Shown one piece after another: positions 12,615-24,149 of a stretch of 64,000 nt of DNA; position 1 is the first letter of the stretch; every line of letters begins with the position of its first letter. This DNA comes from Antedon mediterranea. Lineage: Eukaryota > Echinodermata > Crinoidea > Comatulida > Antedonidae. A program made the position numbers and the translations under genes. The stretch covers positions 17,420,501 through 17,484,500 of the forward strand of contig NC_092672.1 in assembly GCF_964355755.1 (NCBI RefSeq). The letters are read 5' to 3'. Under the pieces are notes generated by a model. The model was not told the DNA's origin, ran no database searches, and saw only the letters and a program-made list of their open reading frames with translations.

Positions 12615-14143
12615 TCTGTATTATTCTTCTTTCTTTCTCGCTATTTTTGTGTAGAGCGTTTCTCTAAAATGTGTAAACATAACATTTCATAACTTTGACA
12701 ACATGTGGGCATTTACGTGAACTTGTGCACCTCCTATTTTTTAATGACGTCAGAGTTGTGCAACGTGACTTACGTGCGATTTTATGAATTTCGCGTATTT
12801 AACATAGATCGAAAACCATAAAAGATTTTAAACTGAAACTTTGCAAAAGTTTAATTTGTGTCATGCGCTAACTTCCTGTGAAAAAAAAATTGCGTGTTTT
12901 ACACAAAGTTACGCGTGCACGCGCATTTAAAATTTTAAAATGCGCAAAATTAATTTCTAATCAATTTTCTACGAGTTTCATGTCATTTTAAGCATTTCAA
13001 AAATTCCAACGCGTGCGCAAATTTTTACGTGTGTGGTGCGCACGTAGCATTAAAAACATATTTTTTTTGCGTGATTTATATTTTTCCAGCCTTTTCTAGT
13101 AATTTTACCAACTTTTAAACAATTTTGACATAAAGTTACGTCATACGAGCACGTCGAATTGGACAATTTGCGCGCGTTTTTGATGAAAAAGTTCAAAAAT
13201 TTGTCAAAATTATGCCTTTTTTTAAACAGTCATAATTTCTAAACTACACGATCAACTTTTTGTGGATGACAAATTCTGGAAGTTGATGAGTTGTAGATAT
13301 CGGATCATGTATTTTTATGGCTAACCGGACATTGTGACGTCATCGTATGGCCACGTGAATATAAAATTTAGGATTTTTGTATCTTTCGTCATAGCTCATC
13401 ACATTTAGTAGAACGCATCGCCACTTATCAGTTTTCCATTTTCACCCCGATTTTGATATTGTCTAGGTAAATCAACTATCTTTCGCACAAGTTAAAAATA
13501 TTTAAATTTTTATGAGGTCATCATGCCTAAAAATTTTAATTACGTGGGTCATTAATTTCATCTTTACAGTAAATTTTTATCTGTTGTAGCTCGTAAGAAT
13601 AAAATGTGATAATCACGATTAAAACATTTTCTGGAAGCTATTGGATTGTAGATACGAAATCCTGTGAACATTTTGCCAATCGCATGTTGTGACGTCATCA
13701 TATGGCCAGTTAAATAAAAAATGTCGTATTTTCATATTTTGCGTCATCATTCATTACATTCAAAAGAACGCGCATCAATATTTCACGTATTCGAATTTCT
13801 TCTACACGTTAATATGTTTTTACTGAGATAATTTCCTCCCGAAATTGCTATCTTAGTGTTTCATTTTGATACCGTAACCATGTTAAAAATTTGAATAAAT
13901 TGCGGGTTCCATAATTTCACCTATTCTACACTGTATGTAATATGTATACAGATTATACTGTTTGCATGTATATACTATATGACACAAAATAGACTGAATT
14001 CAGCACTAAAAACGTATGATATTCTTCAGTTCAGGTCATAATGCCATAATCTTTATCCGTGTGCAATATTCCAACGTATGACGTGCACGTGGCGTTTGTC
14101 GTGCGGATAACTAACTCGTCAAAGTGACGAGTTTCATGTCTAG
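12615..14143 (+). mobile_element. Helitron-like unit 8 (near-identical to unit 4)
   Basis: 1529 bp, TCTGTATTATTC to CTAG at 14140-14143; shares the unit 4 variants throughout. Confidence 0.8.
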
Positions 14144-15660
14144 TATTATTCTTCTGTCTTTCTCCCTCACTTTTTGTGCAGAGCGTATCTCTAAAATGGG
14201 TAAACATAACATTTCATAACTTTGTCAACATATGGGCATTTACGTGAAGTTGTGCACCTCCTATTTTTGAATGACGTCAGAGTTGCGCAACGTGACTTAC
14301 GCGCGATTTTATGATTTTTTATGATTGCTCATAGACTAAAAACCAAGCATAATTTAGTTTTGACACTTTGTGAAAATTTAAGTCATATCAAGTGCAAACT
14401 TTTTATTGATTAAAAATGGCATGTTTTACAAGAAGTTACGCGCGCACGCGCATTTAAAGTTTCAAAATGCGTAAAATTAATTTGTAATCAACTTTTTACA
14501 CGACTCATGACATTTCGCGCATGTCAAAAATTCCCACGTGCACGCATTTTTTTACGCGCGCGGTGGCCACGTACCATGAAAAACATCTTTTTTTCTCATG
14601 AATTATGTTTTTCCAGCCTTCTAGAGTAATTTTACCATTTTAAAACCATTTGTGACTTTAAATTACGTCATACGAGCACGTCGAATTGGAAAATTTACGC
14701 GCGTTTTTGATCAAAAAGCTAAAAAAATCGTCAAAATTATGCCTTTTTTTAAACAGTCGTAGTTTCTAAACTAAACGGTGAAAGTTATTTTTATTACATA
14801 TTCTGGAAGTTGATGAGTTGTAGATATCAAATCATACATTAATATGGCTAACAGGACATTTTGACGTCATCGTATGGCCACACGAATATAAAATATAGGA
14901 TTTTTGTCTCTTTCGTTATTGCTCATCACATTCAATGGAGCGCATCACGCTTATCCGTATTCCATTTTCTCCGAGATTTTAATATTGTCTAGGTCAATCA
15001 ACTACCTTTTGCATGAGTTAAAAATATTTTAATATTTGTAACGTCATCATGCCTAAAAATGTTAATTACTTGGGTCATTAATTTCATCTTTACAGTAAAT
15101 TTTAATCTGTTATCGCTCGTAAGAACAAAATGGGATAATCACGATTAAAATGTTTTCTGGAAGCTATTGGATTGTAGATACGAAATCATGTAAACATTTT
15201 GCCAATCGGATGTTGTGACGTCATCATATGGCCAGTTAAATAAAAAAAGTCGTATTTTCACCTTTTGCGTCATAGTTCATTACATTTAAAAGAACGCGCA
15301 TCAATATTTCACGTGTTGAAATTTCTTCCACACGTTAATATGTTGTTGCTGAGATAATTTCCTTCCGAAATTGCTACATTCGCGTTTCATTTTGAAACCG
15401 TCAATATGTTAAAAATTTGAATAAATAGCGGGTCCCGTAATTTCACCTATTCTACACTGTATGTGATATGTATACAGATTATACTGTGTATACTATATGA
15501 CACAAAATAACAGAATTCAGCAATAAAAACATATCATATTCTTCAGTTCAGGTCACAATGCCATAATCTTTTTCCGTGAGCAATATTCCAACGTATGACG
15601 TGCACGTGGCGTTTGTCGTGCGGATAACTAACTCGTCAAAGTGACGAGTTTCATGTCTAG
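14144..15660 (+). mobile_element. Helitron-like unit 9
   Basis: 1517 bp, CTAG at 15657-15660. More diverged from the consensus than units 4-8. Confidence 0.78.
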
Positions 15661-17166
15661 TTCTTCTTTCCATCCTTCCTTTTTGTGGATCGCGTTTCTC
15701 TAAAATGTGTAAACATAACATTTCATAACTTTGACAACATATGGGCATTTACGTGAAGTTGTGCACCTCCTATTTTTGAATGACGTCATAGTTGCGCAAC
15801 GTGACTTACACGCAATTTTATGAATTTCAATGATTGATCATAGATTAAAAACCAAAAGTCATTTAGTATTGACACTTTGACAAAATTTAAGTCATATCAG
15901 GGGCAAACTTTCTACGGATTAAAAATGGCATGTTTCACAAGAAGTTACGCGCGCACGCGCATTTAAAATTTCAAAATGCGCAAAATTAATTTCTAATCAA
16001 CTTTTTATGCGTTTCTTGTCATTTTGAGCATGTCAAAAATTCCCACGGGCGCGCAATTTTTTACGCACGCGGTGCACACAAAAACATTTTTTTCTCTTGA
16101 ATTATATTTTTCAAGCCTTTCCTAGTAATTTTGAAAACAATTTAGACCTTTTCCAATTTAAATAACGCCATACGAACACGTTGAATTAAACATTTCATGC
16201 GCGTTTTTTATAAAAAAGCTTAAAAAATCGTCAAAATTTTGTCTTTTTTTAAACAGTCATAGTTTCTAAAGTAAACCGTGAACCGTTTATTTTTATTACA
16301 AAATCTAGAAGTTGATGAGTTGTAGATATCGGATCATGCATCGATAAGGCCAAAAAAACATTGTGACGTCACGAATGTAAAATATAGGATTTTTGTCTCT
16401 TTCGTTATTGCTCATCACATTCAATGGAGCGCATCACGCTTATCTGTATTCCTTTTTCTCCTACATTTATATATTGTGTAGGTCAATCAACTTTCTTTAG
16501 CATGAGATAAAAATATTTTAATTTTTATGACGTCATCATGCCTAAAAATTTTAATTACGTGGGTCATTAATTTCATCTTTACAGTAAATTTTATTCTGTA
16601 ATAGCTCGTAAGAATAAAATGTGATAATCACGATTAAAACGTTTTCTGGAAGCTATTGGATTGTAGATACGAATTCATGTAAACATTTTGCCAATCGGAT
16701 GTTGTGACGTCATCATATGGCCAGTTGAATAAAAAAAGTTGTATTTTCATATTTTCCGTAATAGTTCATCACATTTAAAAGGGTGCGCATCTATATTTTA
16801 CGTATTCAAATTTCTTCTACACGTTAATATGTTGTTCCTAAGATAACTTCCTTCTGAAATTGCTACTGTATCTAAGTGTTTCATTTTGAATACGTCACCA
16901 TGTTAAAAATTGGAATAAATGGCGGGTCCCGTAATTTCACCTATTCTACACTGTATGTAATATGTATACAGATTATACTGTTTGCATGTATATACTATAT
17001 GACACAAAATTGAAAGAATTCAGCACTAACAGCATATCATATTCTTCAGTTCTTGTCATAATGCCATAATCTTTATCTGTGTGCAATATTCCAACGTATG
17101 ACGTGCACGTGGCGTTTGTCGTGGTGCGGATAACTAACTCGTCAAACTGACGAGTTTCATGTCTAG
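15661..17166 (+). mobile_element. Helitron-like unit 10, last of the array
   Basis: 1506 bp. CTAG at 17163-17166 is followed by TG and non-array DNA, so this is the true 3' boundary, with the expected T after CTAG. The hairpin loop here is AAC instead of AAG; the stem is intact. Confidence 0.8.
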
Positions 17167-18091
17167 TGTTTTTTTGCTTCCTTATATCAATACAAATCAA
17201 TTTTTTGCTGTTGGCCGAAAAAAAATTGGGATGCTTGGTCAGGGGCCAAAAGGTCAATATGGTCAAAGTTAAGACTTAACGTAAACTTGGTAACTACTGG
17301 GTGTATTGGAATATTTTTTTTTTTAAACTACTCAGAAGACCCATATTTCTATGTCTTTGACATATAGCCGGCACAAACATTTTTGGCTTAGAGCACACTT
17401 TTCATATCTCAGAAATTGTTGGGCGGATATGGTCGTAGTTGGTATTACAATACTCAGAATATACATATTTCTATTCACTCTAATGGACAAATTTTTCCAA
17501 AAATGACTGCACCTGTAACTTCACAGCAATTTACGGCAACGGCTGGTGCATTCGGCGAAATCCTTAATCTCGCGATTGTTCTGAAATCATGTGTTGTCCT
17601 TTAACTTCGATTTGTAATAACTTTACAACCAGTAATTGTTTTGCATAATTAAAGGTAAATATCTCTAGTTTCATAATCATGTAAATCCAACTTGTACCTC
17701 CTTTTGCTTGGCAAGCATGCTTTCTATTTCTTTGATATTCAAATAATGTCTTTTCGAGATTACTTTTGCAAACCACAGAGGAAGGCTTCTTTTCGAGATG
17801 GGATTTTTTTTTAGATGGGCTTTTTTTTTTTAAACCTTGAAAAGAAGCCCAGAGGTTTTACGATAATATAAACCACTATATTATTAATTAAAACAGGATA
17901 GAATTAATTTAGCATTGTAAATGTACATAAAAATGACAGTTTTACGGTAATAAACCACAATATTAGTTTCTAAAACAGGTATTGTACAATGTACATAAAA
18001 ATAACAATTTAATACTCTGTATATCAAGTGCAGCTTAAAACTTCTATTTCAAAACAAAGTAGTTGTTATTTACAATAATGGTTTAACATAC
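17167..18091. repeat. FLOT2 intron with GGTCAAAG-type dispersed repeat
   Basis: 17180-17560 contains phrases shared with 53330-53940, 56600-56880 and 57640-58160 (TACTCAGAAGACCCATATTT; TATTCACTCTAATGG; AAAAATGAC), so it is a diverged copy of a dispersed family. 17780-17850 has T-rich runs. I see nothing further up to the exon at 18092. Confidence 0.5.
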
Positions 18092-18211
18092 CTTGGCATT
18101 GACTTCTTTTTCATAACCTGCCTTCAACATTTGAAATTGTCGATTAGAGTCGGCAACCTTTGTATCAGCATCATACTTTTCATCCAACATGGACTTTTCA
18201 CATTCTGCTTC
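18092..18211 (-). CDS. FLOT2: Flotillin-2 internal exon (start of flotillin coiled-coil domain)
   Basis: Third visible flotillin-2 exon, 120 bp or exactly 40 codons. On the minus strand the acceptor TTTAG precedes base 18211 and the donor GTATGT follows base 18092, both in phase 0. It reads EAECEKSMLDEKYDADTKVA then DSNRQFQMLKAGYEKEVNAK, which continues the previous exon directly (DAGIR followed by EAEC) as in animal flotillin-2, about residues 194-233. The segment is rich in charged residues with heptad-like spacing and starts the Glu/Ala-rich coiled-coil flotillin domain used for oligomerisation. The remaining C-terminal half (about 190 residues in the family) is not visible below 18092, where the sequence is soon occupied by the Helitron array, so the next intron is longer than 18 kb. 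Confidence 0.93.
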
Positions 18212-18414
18212 CTAAAGCATAAATTTAAAATTTAATTTAAAATATTGTAACTGATCTGAACTGTGTCAAATGTATAATAATAATATTTTAAGCTTGTGGA
18301 AAGTGAAGTAATTCACAAAACGTTTTCATAATTTTAAATAAGCAAAATTATTCTTTCCATTACAAAAGAAACTAGAAATCCACTCCCAGAGTGCATACCT
18401 CCGTCTACTGTAAA

Positions 18415-18590
18415 GTCTCCTACATAATAGCAGCGATAATTCCTGTTCCAATCACCACTGCCAGCGATTCTACATACAATACAAAAGTGCTACGATTTTG
18501 ACGTAGTATTACGTCTTGGCAAGTAGCGACACGCAATTTTTGACGTATAAATACGCCGTGGCAGTGAACGTGCAATCGGGTGCGAAAATG
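18415..18590 (-). mobile_element. Truncated copy of piggyBac-like element
   Basis: Reverse-complement match to 34812-34975 (GCCACGGCGTATTTATACGT, TGCGTGTCGCTACTTGCC and CGCTGGCAGTGGTGATTGG, in the orientation of the copy at 34806). The TTAA end is not preserved here. Confidence 0.7.
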
Positions 18591-20380
18591 GGTAGGTGTT
18601 TTCAAAAGTTATTTTTAGCGTGCGGATTTCGGCTCGCCGGCTTTTGTACCTCATTTTTAACTCGCGTTTTCTATTAAAATATTTAATAAACATAGATTAT
18701 AAATATATAAAAATAATCCCTTAAACAAGATCTTTCCAGGCATATAATTTTTATTCTCATGGGTACATAAGAAATAGTATATTTTTAACTTCAAAGACAC
18801 GTCACTTTTTGAAATTTCACGAACGTGTTAAAATCCCGGTAACGAAAATCAGGTTCATTGGGATACCTAATAATATAAATGTAAAAGAAATAAAATATAA
18901 AAAAAATACATGCATTATTTATTTAATAAACATTTTTTCGAATTTTTATGGTTTTTTAAATTTGGCTAAAGGATTTTCAATTTGGCTAATGTTTTTCAAA
19001 ACCTTTCGCCATTTTGGCGAACGAAAATTTGACCTTAGCGCGAGCGTAGACAATGTCTAGTAAAAACAGCTCCGGGCTACCTAAAGTATCTTCCTTTAAG
19101 CCCGGATGGCTAGTAGGTCGTGGGAACTTGAAATTGGGACGAAATGACCTCATAAAAATAATTCCAGCATAAAAGACATGCCTTGGCAACATCAGCAAAA
19201 AAACGACTTGCGCGCTGCTGTGGCCATAACAAGTGATGAAGTAGCCGGAGCCTCTCATATTCAAGCAAATTTCCCGTATTATGATTGGCCATTTATGTTT
19301 TTGTCACCCAGGTTATTGTGAAGTAGGCGGAGCATCATTATCAGGTTAAACATGTCACAAAAATATGACCATAAATAACGAAATGTGATTGGCCAAATGT
19401 AGTAGAATTTTGTCAATGTTAAAAATAACTTGTCTAGCCTTGTCAGGCCTGGTTGTCAGAGATCAAAGCAGGGATATTTTGTAGGGCCGGGTGGCTGGCT
19501 CTATCCCTGTAGACCATGGAGGCCGCCATTACGTGTACAGCCCCATTAGAGAATGTGTTCATTTTTACCCGAAGTTTTGAAAAACTTCAGGTAAATGTCA
19601 CTTAACCCTCTTAGTGCAGCACGTTGTCAGAATTTACTCGCCTGAGCAACTTGCTTGTAGTGGGCATGCTCAGACTAACGATGGTGATAGGATGGTTTGA
19701 TTGGGCCTAGGCTAAAATTATACGATGGCGGTTTATTTGAATAAAATAACTCGTATCTAACTCTCCTATTATTACTTTTGTTCAAGTAAATGTACATTTA
19801 TAGGTATGTATTATAAATATTTGTTTCTTGGGGTTTTCTAAATATCATTTACTGAATTCTGCTAGTTTTTGCCTCACCATTGACCTTGCATACTGAAGAA
19901 TGTACCTTGTCCTAATCAATCAATTTCAAGAGAGCTAATAAAATCACAGGGGTATAATAGGATTCAGGTAATTAATCACCTGCTTAGTTGATTTATCTGA
20001 TAAGGATTTTGACCAAAAAGTTCTAATGGGGATGTACACCTAATGCATATTTTATAATATGGGTAGGCCTAGATAGAATTAAAAGACAAAAAGCTTGGTA
20101 TTTTTCAATTTGTTTAAAATAAAACCAAAAATAAATCATTTAGTGATAAAAGGCCTCTGTAAGCTTCAATAATAAGACAAAGGTATGCAGTCTCAAGACA
20201 CAAGAGTTTGTATTGTTTTAATTTGGCATCATGATGGCATCATGATGGCTGCTGAGCTGCTAGGCCTAGGGTACTACCATTTTGGTAGCAGTAGGCAAGG
20301 TGCTCCAATGCAATCTTGGTACTGTAGGTCTATCCTAGCTACCCTACCATCTAATATGGGCCAGGTTAAGGCTAGGCGGG
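18591..20380. other. Intronic DNA, nothing identified
   Basis: AT-rich sequence inside FLOT2. It contains a short imperfect palindrome at 19566-19596 (TTTACCCGAAGTTTT/AAAACTTCAGGTAAA), which may be the end of an unidentified element. No coding similarity was seen on either strand. Confidence 0.4.
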
Positions 20381-21453
20381 TGTCACGAAAGCTCAGACCA
20401 CGAAAGCTCAGACCCCCTAAGACCTAAGATCACGAAAGCTAAGACCCAACACCTAAGATTACAAATATTTATCTTTCGCACCTGCCTTGTATTTTAACTC
20501 CCAACATTTATTCTGAATACCACACCTTAGAATTGGCACTTTCATGAAAAAGAATCACATAAAAAGTAACAAATACATTTTTAAATTGATGATTTTACAG
20601 ACGTTTTTCTCGCACACAAAATGACTAGCCTACACAGTACAGTAGGCCTACCCCATGCCATGGGCCATGGGCCATGTTCAATGTTTTTGTTTCTATGGAA
20701 CGTCAAAAGAGCAAAAATTATATAGAGGGCTGAAAACTCTGTGGAGTCCATCTACAGTGTGGATGGAACAATGTAAAATTAAAATTGTAATGATAATAGT
20801 ATAATCATGCAAGTACGAAGAAATAAATACTGGCAAATAAATTTTAACTTAAAAGTTTTTTTGTTTCGTTTTCTTTCTGTTTTTATACTTGTACTATTAT
20901 TGTTGCTCTTTTGGCGCTCCATAGAAACAAAAACATTGAGCGGGGAGCTCGAGGAGTTACATTACAGTATACAAAGAAACACGCCTGTAAAATCATCAAT
21001 TTAAAGGATTTATTTATTTGTTATGTGTTTCTCCTTCTGAAAGTACTTATAAGTCCTAATTTTAAAGTGTGGTGTTCAGGATAAAGTTAGTCAACAAATT
21101 TGGAGTCAAAATACAAGAAAGGCAGGTGCGTAAGAAAAACATCCACTGAAGCAACACAATGGAGTAAATATATACCAACAAACAACCCGTCAAGTTTGTT
21201 TGTTGTAAAGAAAAAATATACATTTACTCAACGGGCGAAAATAATGTGAGTTTATCTATGTTTTGCGGTAGTATTAAATTATATTTATGGTAATAAATGA
21301 AACCTACTGTGTTTAAAATTATGTATGGATAAACAAGTATTGTTTTTAAGCTGTAGTATATCTTAGTATTTGTAATCTTAGGTGTTGGGTCTTAGCTTTC
21401 GTGATCTTAGGTCTTAGGGGGTCTGAGCTTTCGTGGTCTGAGGTTTCGTGACA
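20381..21453 (+). mobile_element. Fold-back element A with CACGAAAGCTAAGACC sub-repeats
   Basis: Starts TGTCACGAAAGC and ends GGTTTCGTGACA. The first and last ~90 bp are inverted copies of each other and are built from short tandem blocks (CACGAAAGCT, AAGACCTAAGAT). Much of the interior also pairs (for example TAAATTGATGATTTTACAG against CTGTAAAATCATCAATTTA), so the element is a large imperfect palindrome. No transposase. Confidence 0.75.
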
Positions 21454-21699
21454 CCCAAGGCTAGGCCTAGGCTAAGATAGACAGAATCTGATTAGGCCCA
21501 GGCCCTAGTTGTTTCGGCTAGATTGAAGCCCAACAACAAAAAGACCTCAATAAATCGATTCTGTGAATATGGTAATCATGAAATATTAAGCTATGCGACG
21601 CAAAGTTAATTTTTATATTATACAATAAAGAAATACAATTTTGTGTAATTTTTCATGCAATAATAATAATACAGTATGTATGTAAATGTGTAGCACTAG

Positions 21700-21872
21700 C
21701 AATTCTCGAGCGTTTAGATTAGTGCGCCCTCTATTGTACAAAATGCCTGTATTTATTTATATGGCGGCCCTGCTATCACAGTGCGATATGAGTGGGCTAG
21801 TAAAATAATGTATGTATGGGCTAGTGAAATCTACAGTGAACTAGCAACATGAAAAAGATAAATCGAGCCCTG
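21700..21872. mobile_element. hAT-like end fragment
   Basis: Ends AAATCGAGCCCTG, matching the right end of the 12.3-kb element at 44494 (ATTTCGAGCCCTG), with GGGCTAGT/CTAGCAAC subterminal words. No partner left end was found nearby. Confidence 0.45.
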
Positions 21873-21904
21873 CTATGAAAGTTTCGGTGTGATGTTGTTA
21901 AAAA

Positions 21905-22735
21905 TTAAAAATGCGAAAAATCGATACGCGCGATTTTATGAATTTCTCCTATTTAACATAGAACGAAAACCATAAAACAATTTTAATTGAAACTTAGCGA
22001 AAGTGTTTATTTATATCATGCGCTAACTTTTTGTGGAAAAAAAATTACATGTTTAACAGAAAGTTACGCGCATACGCACGTTTAAAATTTTAAAATGTGA
22101 AAAATCAATTTCTAATCAACTTGCTTGCGTTTCATGTTATTTTGAGCATGTCAAAAATTCCCACGAGTGCGCATGTAGCGTTAAAAACATACTTTTTTTG
22201 TGTGATTTATGTTTTTCCAACCTTTCTAGTAATTTTATCAACTTTTGAACAATTTTGACTTAAAATTACGTCATACGAGCACGTCAAATTAGATAATCTG
22301 CAAGCGTTTATAATGAAAAAGTTTAAAAATTCGTCAAAAGTTATGCCTTTTTTGAACAATCATAGATTATAAACTACATGGTGAACTTTAATTTTTTTTA
22401 CATATTCTGGAAGTTGATGAGTTGTAGATATCAAATCATGCATCAATATGGCTAACAGAACATTGTGCCGTCATCGTATGGCCACTCAAATATAAAATAG
22501 AGGATTTTTGTCTCTCTCGTCATAGCTCATCGCATTTAATAGAGCGCATCTTCACTTTCCGTATTCCATTTCCTCCCATTTTTTTATATTGTCTAGGTCA
22601 ATCAATTATCTTCCGCATGATTTACCATTTTTAAAATTGTGATGACGTCATCATTTTCAAAAGTGTGAATAACTTGGGTCACTTTCATCAATACAGTAAA
22701 TTTCAATATGGTATAGCTTCTCAATTTCCACATTT
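21905..22735 (+). mobile_element. Diverged Helitron-like copy, 3' end missing
   Basis: Follows the array unit from the GCGCGATTTTATGAATTTC block through GACGTCATCAT at about 22643 and TACAGTAAATTTCAATATGG, then stops matching. It lacks the terminal hairpin and CTAG and is clearly older than the array. Confidence 0.7.
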
Positions 22736-22982
22736 ACAGTATGTGTATATTTTTATAGATTTATTTTAAGTATATTATTGTATTAAATATTTTGTTTTGT
22801 TGACACGAATGCACCAATTATCATTAAGTGCTGCCGATAAAAAGGTGTAAATTCAAATAAATATTACTATTAATTTTATTATATGACTACCATTATTATT
22901 ATTTTTAGATTCTGTGACTCAATTAACATAATACATAATGTTTCAGTTTAGGTTAAATAATGACAAAAATGTCAAAACTTAC
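22736..22982. other. Intronic DNA downstream of FLOT2 exon
   Basis: AT-rich, no recognised content; it includes the GTAAGT donor at 22982-22977 on the minus strand. Confidence 0.4.
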
Positions 22983-23215
22983 TCTAATACCAGCATCCCG
23001 GTTAGCTTCAGCAACACCGATGTCTGCATCTCTTTTGACCACAGCAGTTTGTGCTTTACCAAGAGAATCCAGGTAGTCAACACGATCAAAGACATCCTTG
23101 ATGGTAAAACTCAAGATCTCAATACCCATACGCCCAACATCTGGTGCAGCCACTTCACGAACTAACTGAGCAAACTGATCTCTATCTTGGTAGATGGCTT
23201 CTACACTCAGAGTGC
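22983..23215 (-). CDS. FLOT2: Flotillin-2 internal exon (end of SPFH domain)
   Basis: Second visible flotillin-2 exon. On the minus strand the acceptor TCTAG precedes base 23215 and the donor GTAAGT follows base 22983. The 233 bp begin with two bases that complete the glycine codon left open by the exon at 52471, then read TLSVEAIYQDRDQFAQLVRE, the strongly conserved VAAPDVGRMGIEILSFTIKD, VFDRVDYLDSLGKAQTAV and RDADIGVAEANRDAGIR, ending in phase 0. This matches animal flotillin-2 at about residues 116-193, the C-terminal part of the SPFH domain up to the junction with the flotillin domain. The intron to the previous exon is 29,255 bp and is filled with transposable elements; the intron to the next exon is 4,771 bp. 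No frameshift or stop is present, so the exon looks functional. Flotillin-1 also has an SPFH domain, but the wording here is that of flotillin-2. Confidence 0.95.
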
Positions 23216-23378
23216 CTAGAAAAACAATATAATATAAATTAATTTAATAAACAGCAAAATAATACAAATGATTACAAGACGTTTCACAAAATGTGTGAAG
23301 GAAAGGTCGGTGGTCTTGGACTAAATAATTCATGTATGGATTTAAATGCTGATTTAACAAAGAAATGAAACTAGAATA

Positions 23379-24132
23379 CTGTAAAGCCAAAAATGTTCAC
23401 GACGATTTTACATTTTCAACTATTTTGTGACCTTTTATTTTTCGTGATTTGAGTTTCTTGTGTAATTTGTTGAACCAAATTGGCAAATGTATTTCGCCTC
23501 CGCAATGAACGTCAAAACAACAATTGAATAGCTTCAATAAAATTACAGAATACGCGATTGTAAATTTTAAAGGGATGTAAAAAAATCAATGTTTTGGCTA
23601 CACAGTGGGTGACGCACATGCTTAATACTGTAGGCTCTTAAATAGTGAAAACCCCCATAATTAATGTACTCTACCAATTTATTGTTGTTTCTACAACAAC
23701 GAACGGACGGATGCGAAGCGACCGGATGGATCTCTGGAGAGCATGGTGATGGTATTTTTGCCGTTTACTACACCACAAGCTAGACCTACTGTACGCACGT
23801 AGAATAATTACTTTTATGGACATATTACAACTTATTATATGATTTAATGGACAACGGATTCATCAAGGAAGTACAATACATTTCATAAAAAATTACCTAA
23901 GAAATGTTGTAAGCTTTTTTTATTCCAATGCGAACATTTTTTTAAATGTTTCCAAGAAAACACAATTAGAAATTTATTTGTTTCATATTAAGCCTACTAG
24001 TTAGTTAGCAAGGGCCTAGGCCTGTTCGACTTTAATGTAAAACAACATCGTTAGGAATTTCGCGATTTTTATTTTCGCGATCGTTGTTCAATCGCGAAAA
24101 TAAAGGGAGCGCAAAAATGTTGGGCTTTACAG
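23379..24132. mobile_element. TA-flanked inverted-repeat miniature element
   Basis: Inverted ends CTGTAAAGCC at 23379 and GGCTTTACAG ending at 24132, each flanked by TA. It contains the palindromic block TTATTTTCGCGAT...ATCGCGAAAATAA near 24070-24103. A TA duplication suggests a Tc1/mariner-type mover. No transposase. Confidence 0.65.
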
Positions 24133-24149
24133 TAATATACGCACATTTA

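Larger units (their letters stand above)
1..17166 (+). repeat. Tandem array of eleven ~1.53-kb Helitron-like units
   Basis: Head-to-tail array, cut by the window start. Each unit ends in a 9-bp-stem hairpin (AACTCGTCA, loop AAG, TGACGAGTT), six bases, then CTAG, and the next unit begins with a pyrimidine-rich 5' end (TCTGTATTATTCTTCTTTC in the fullest versions). Unit ends fall at 1350, 3710, 4848, 6436, 8022, 9551, 11086, 12613, 14143, 15660 and 17166. Most units are 1506-1535 bp; one carries an 830-bp insertion and one has lost about 390 bp. No conserved ORF was found; the frames present are antisense chance frames. A 5' TC, a 3' hairpin plus CTAG, no terminal inverted repeats and a T after the final CTAG are the marks of a non-autonomous Helitron. 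There is no Rep/helicase gene here. Confidence 0.85.
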
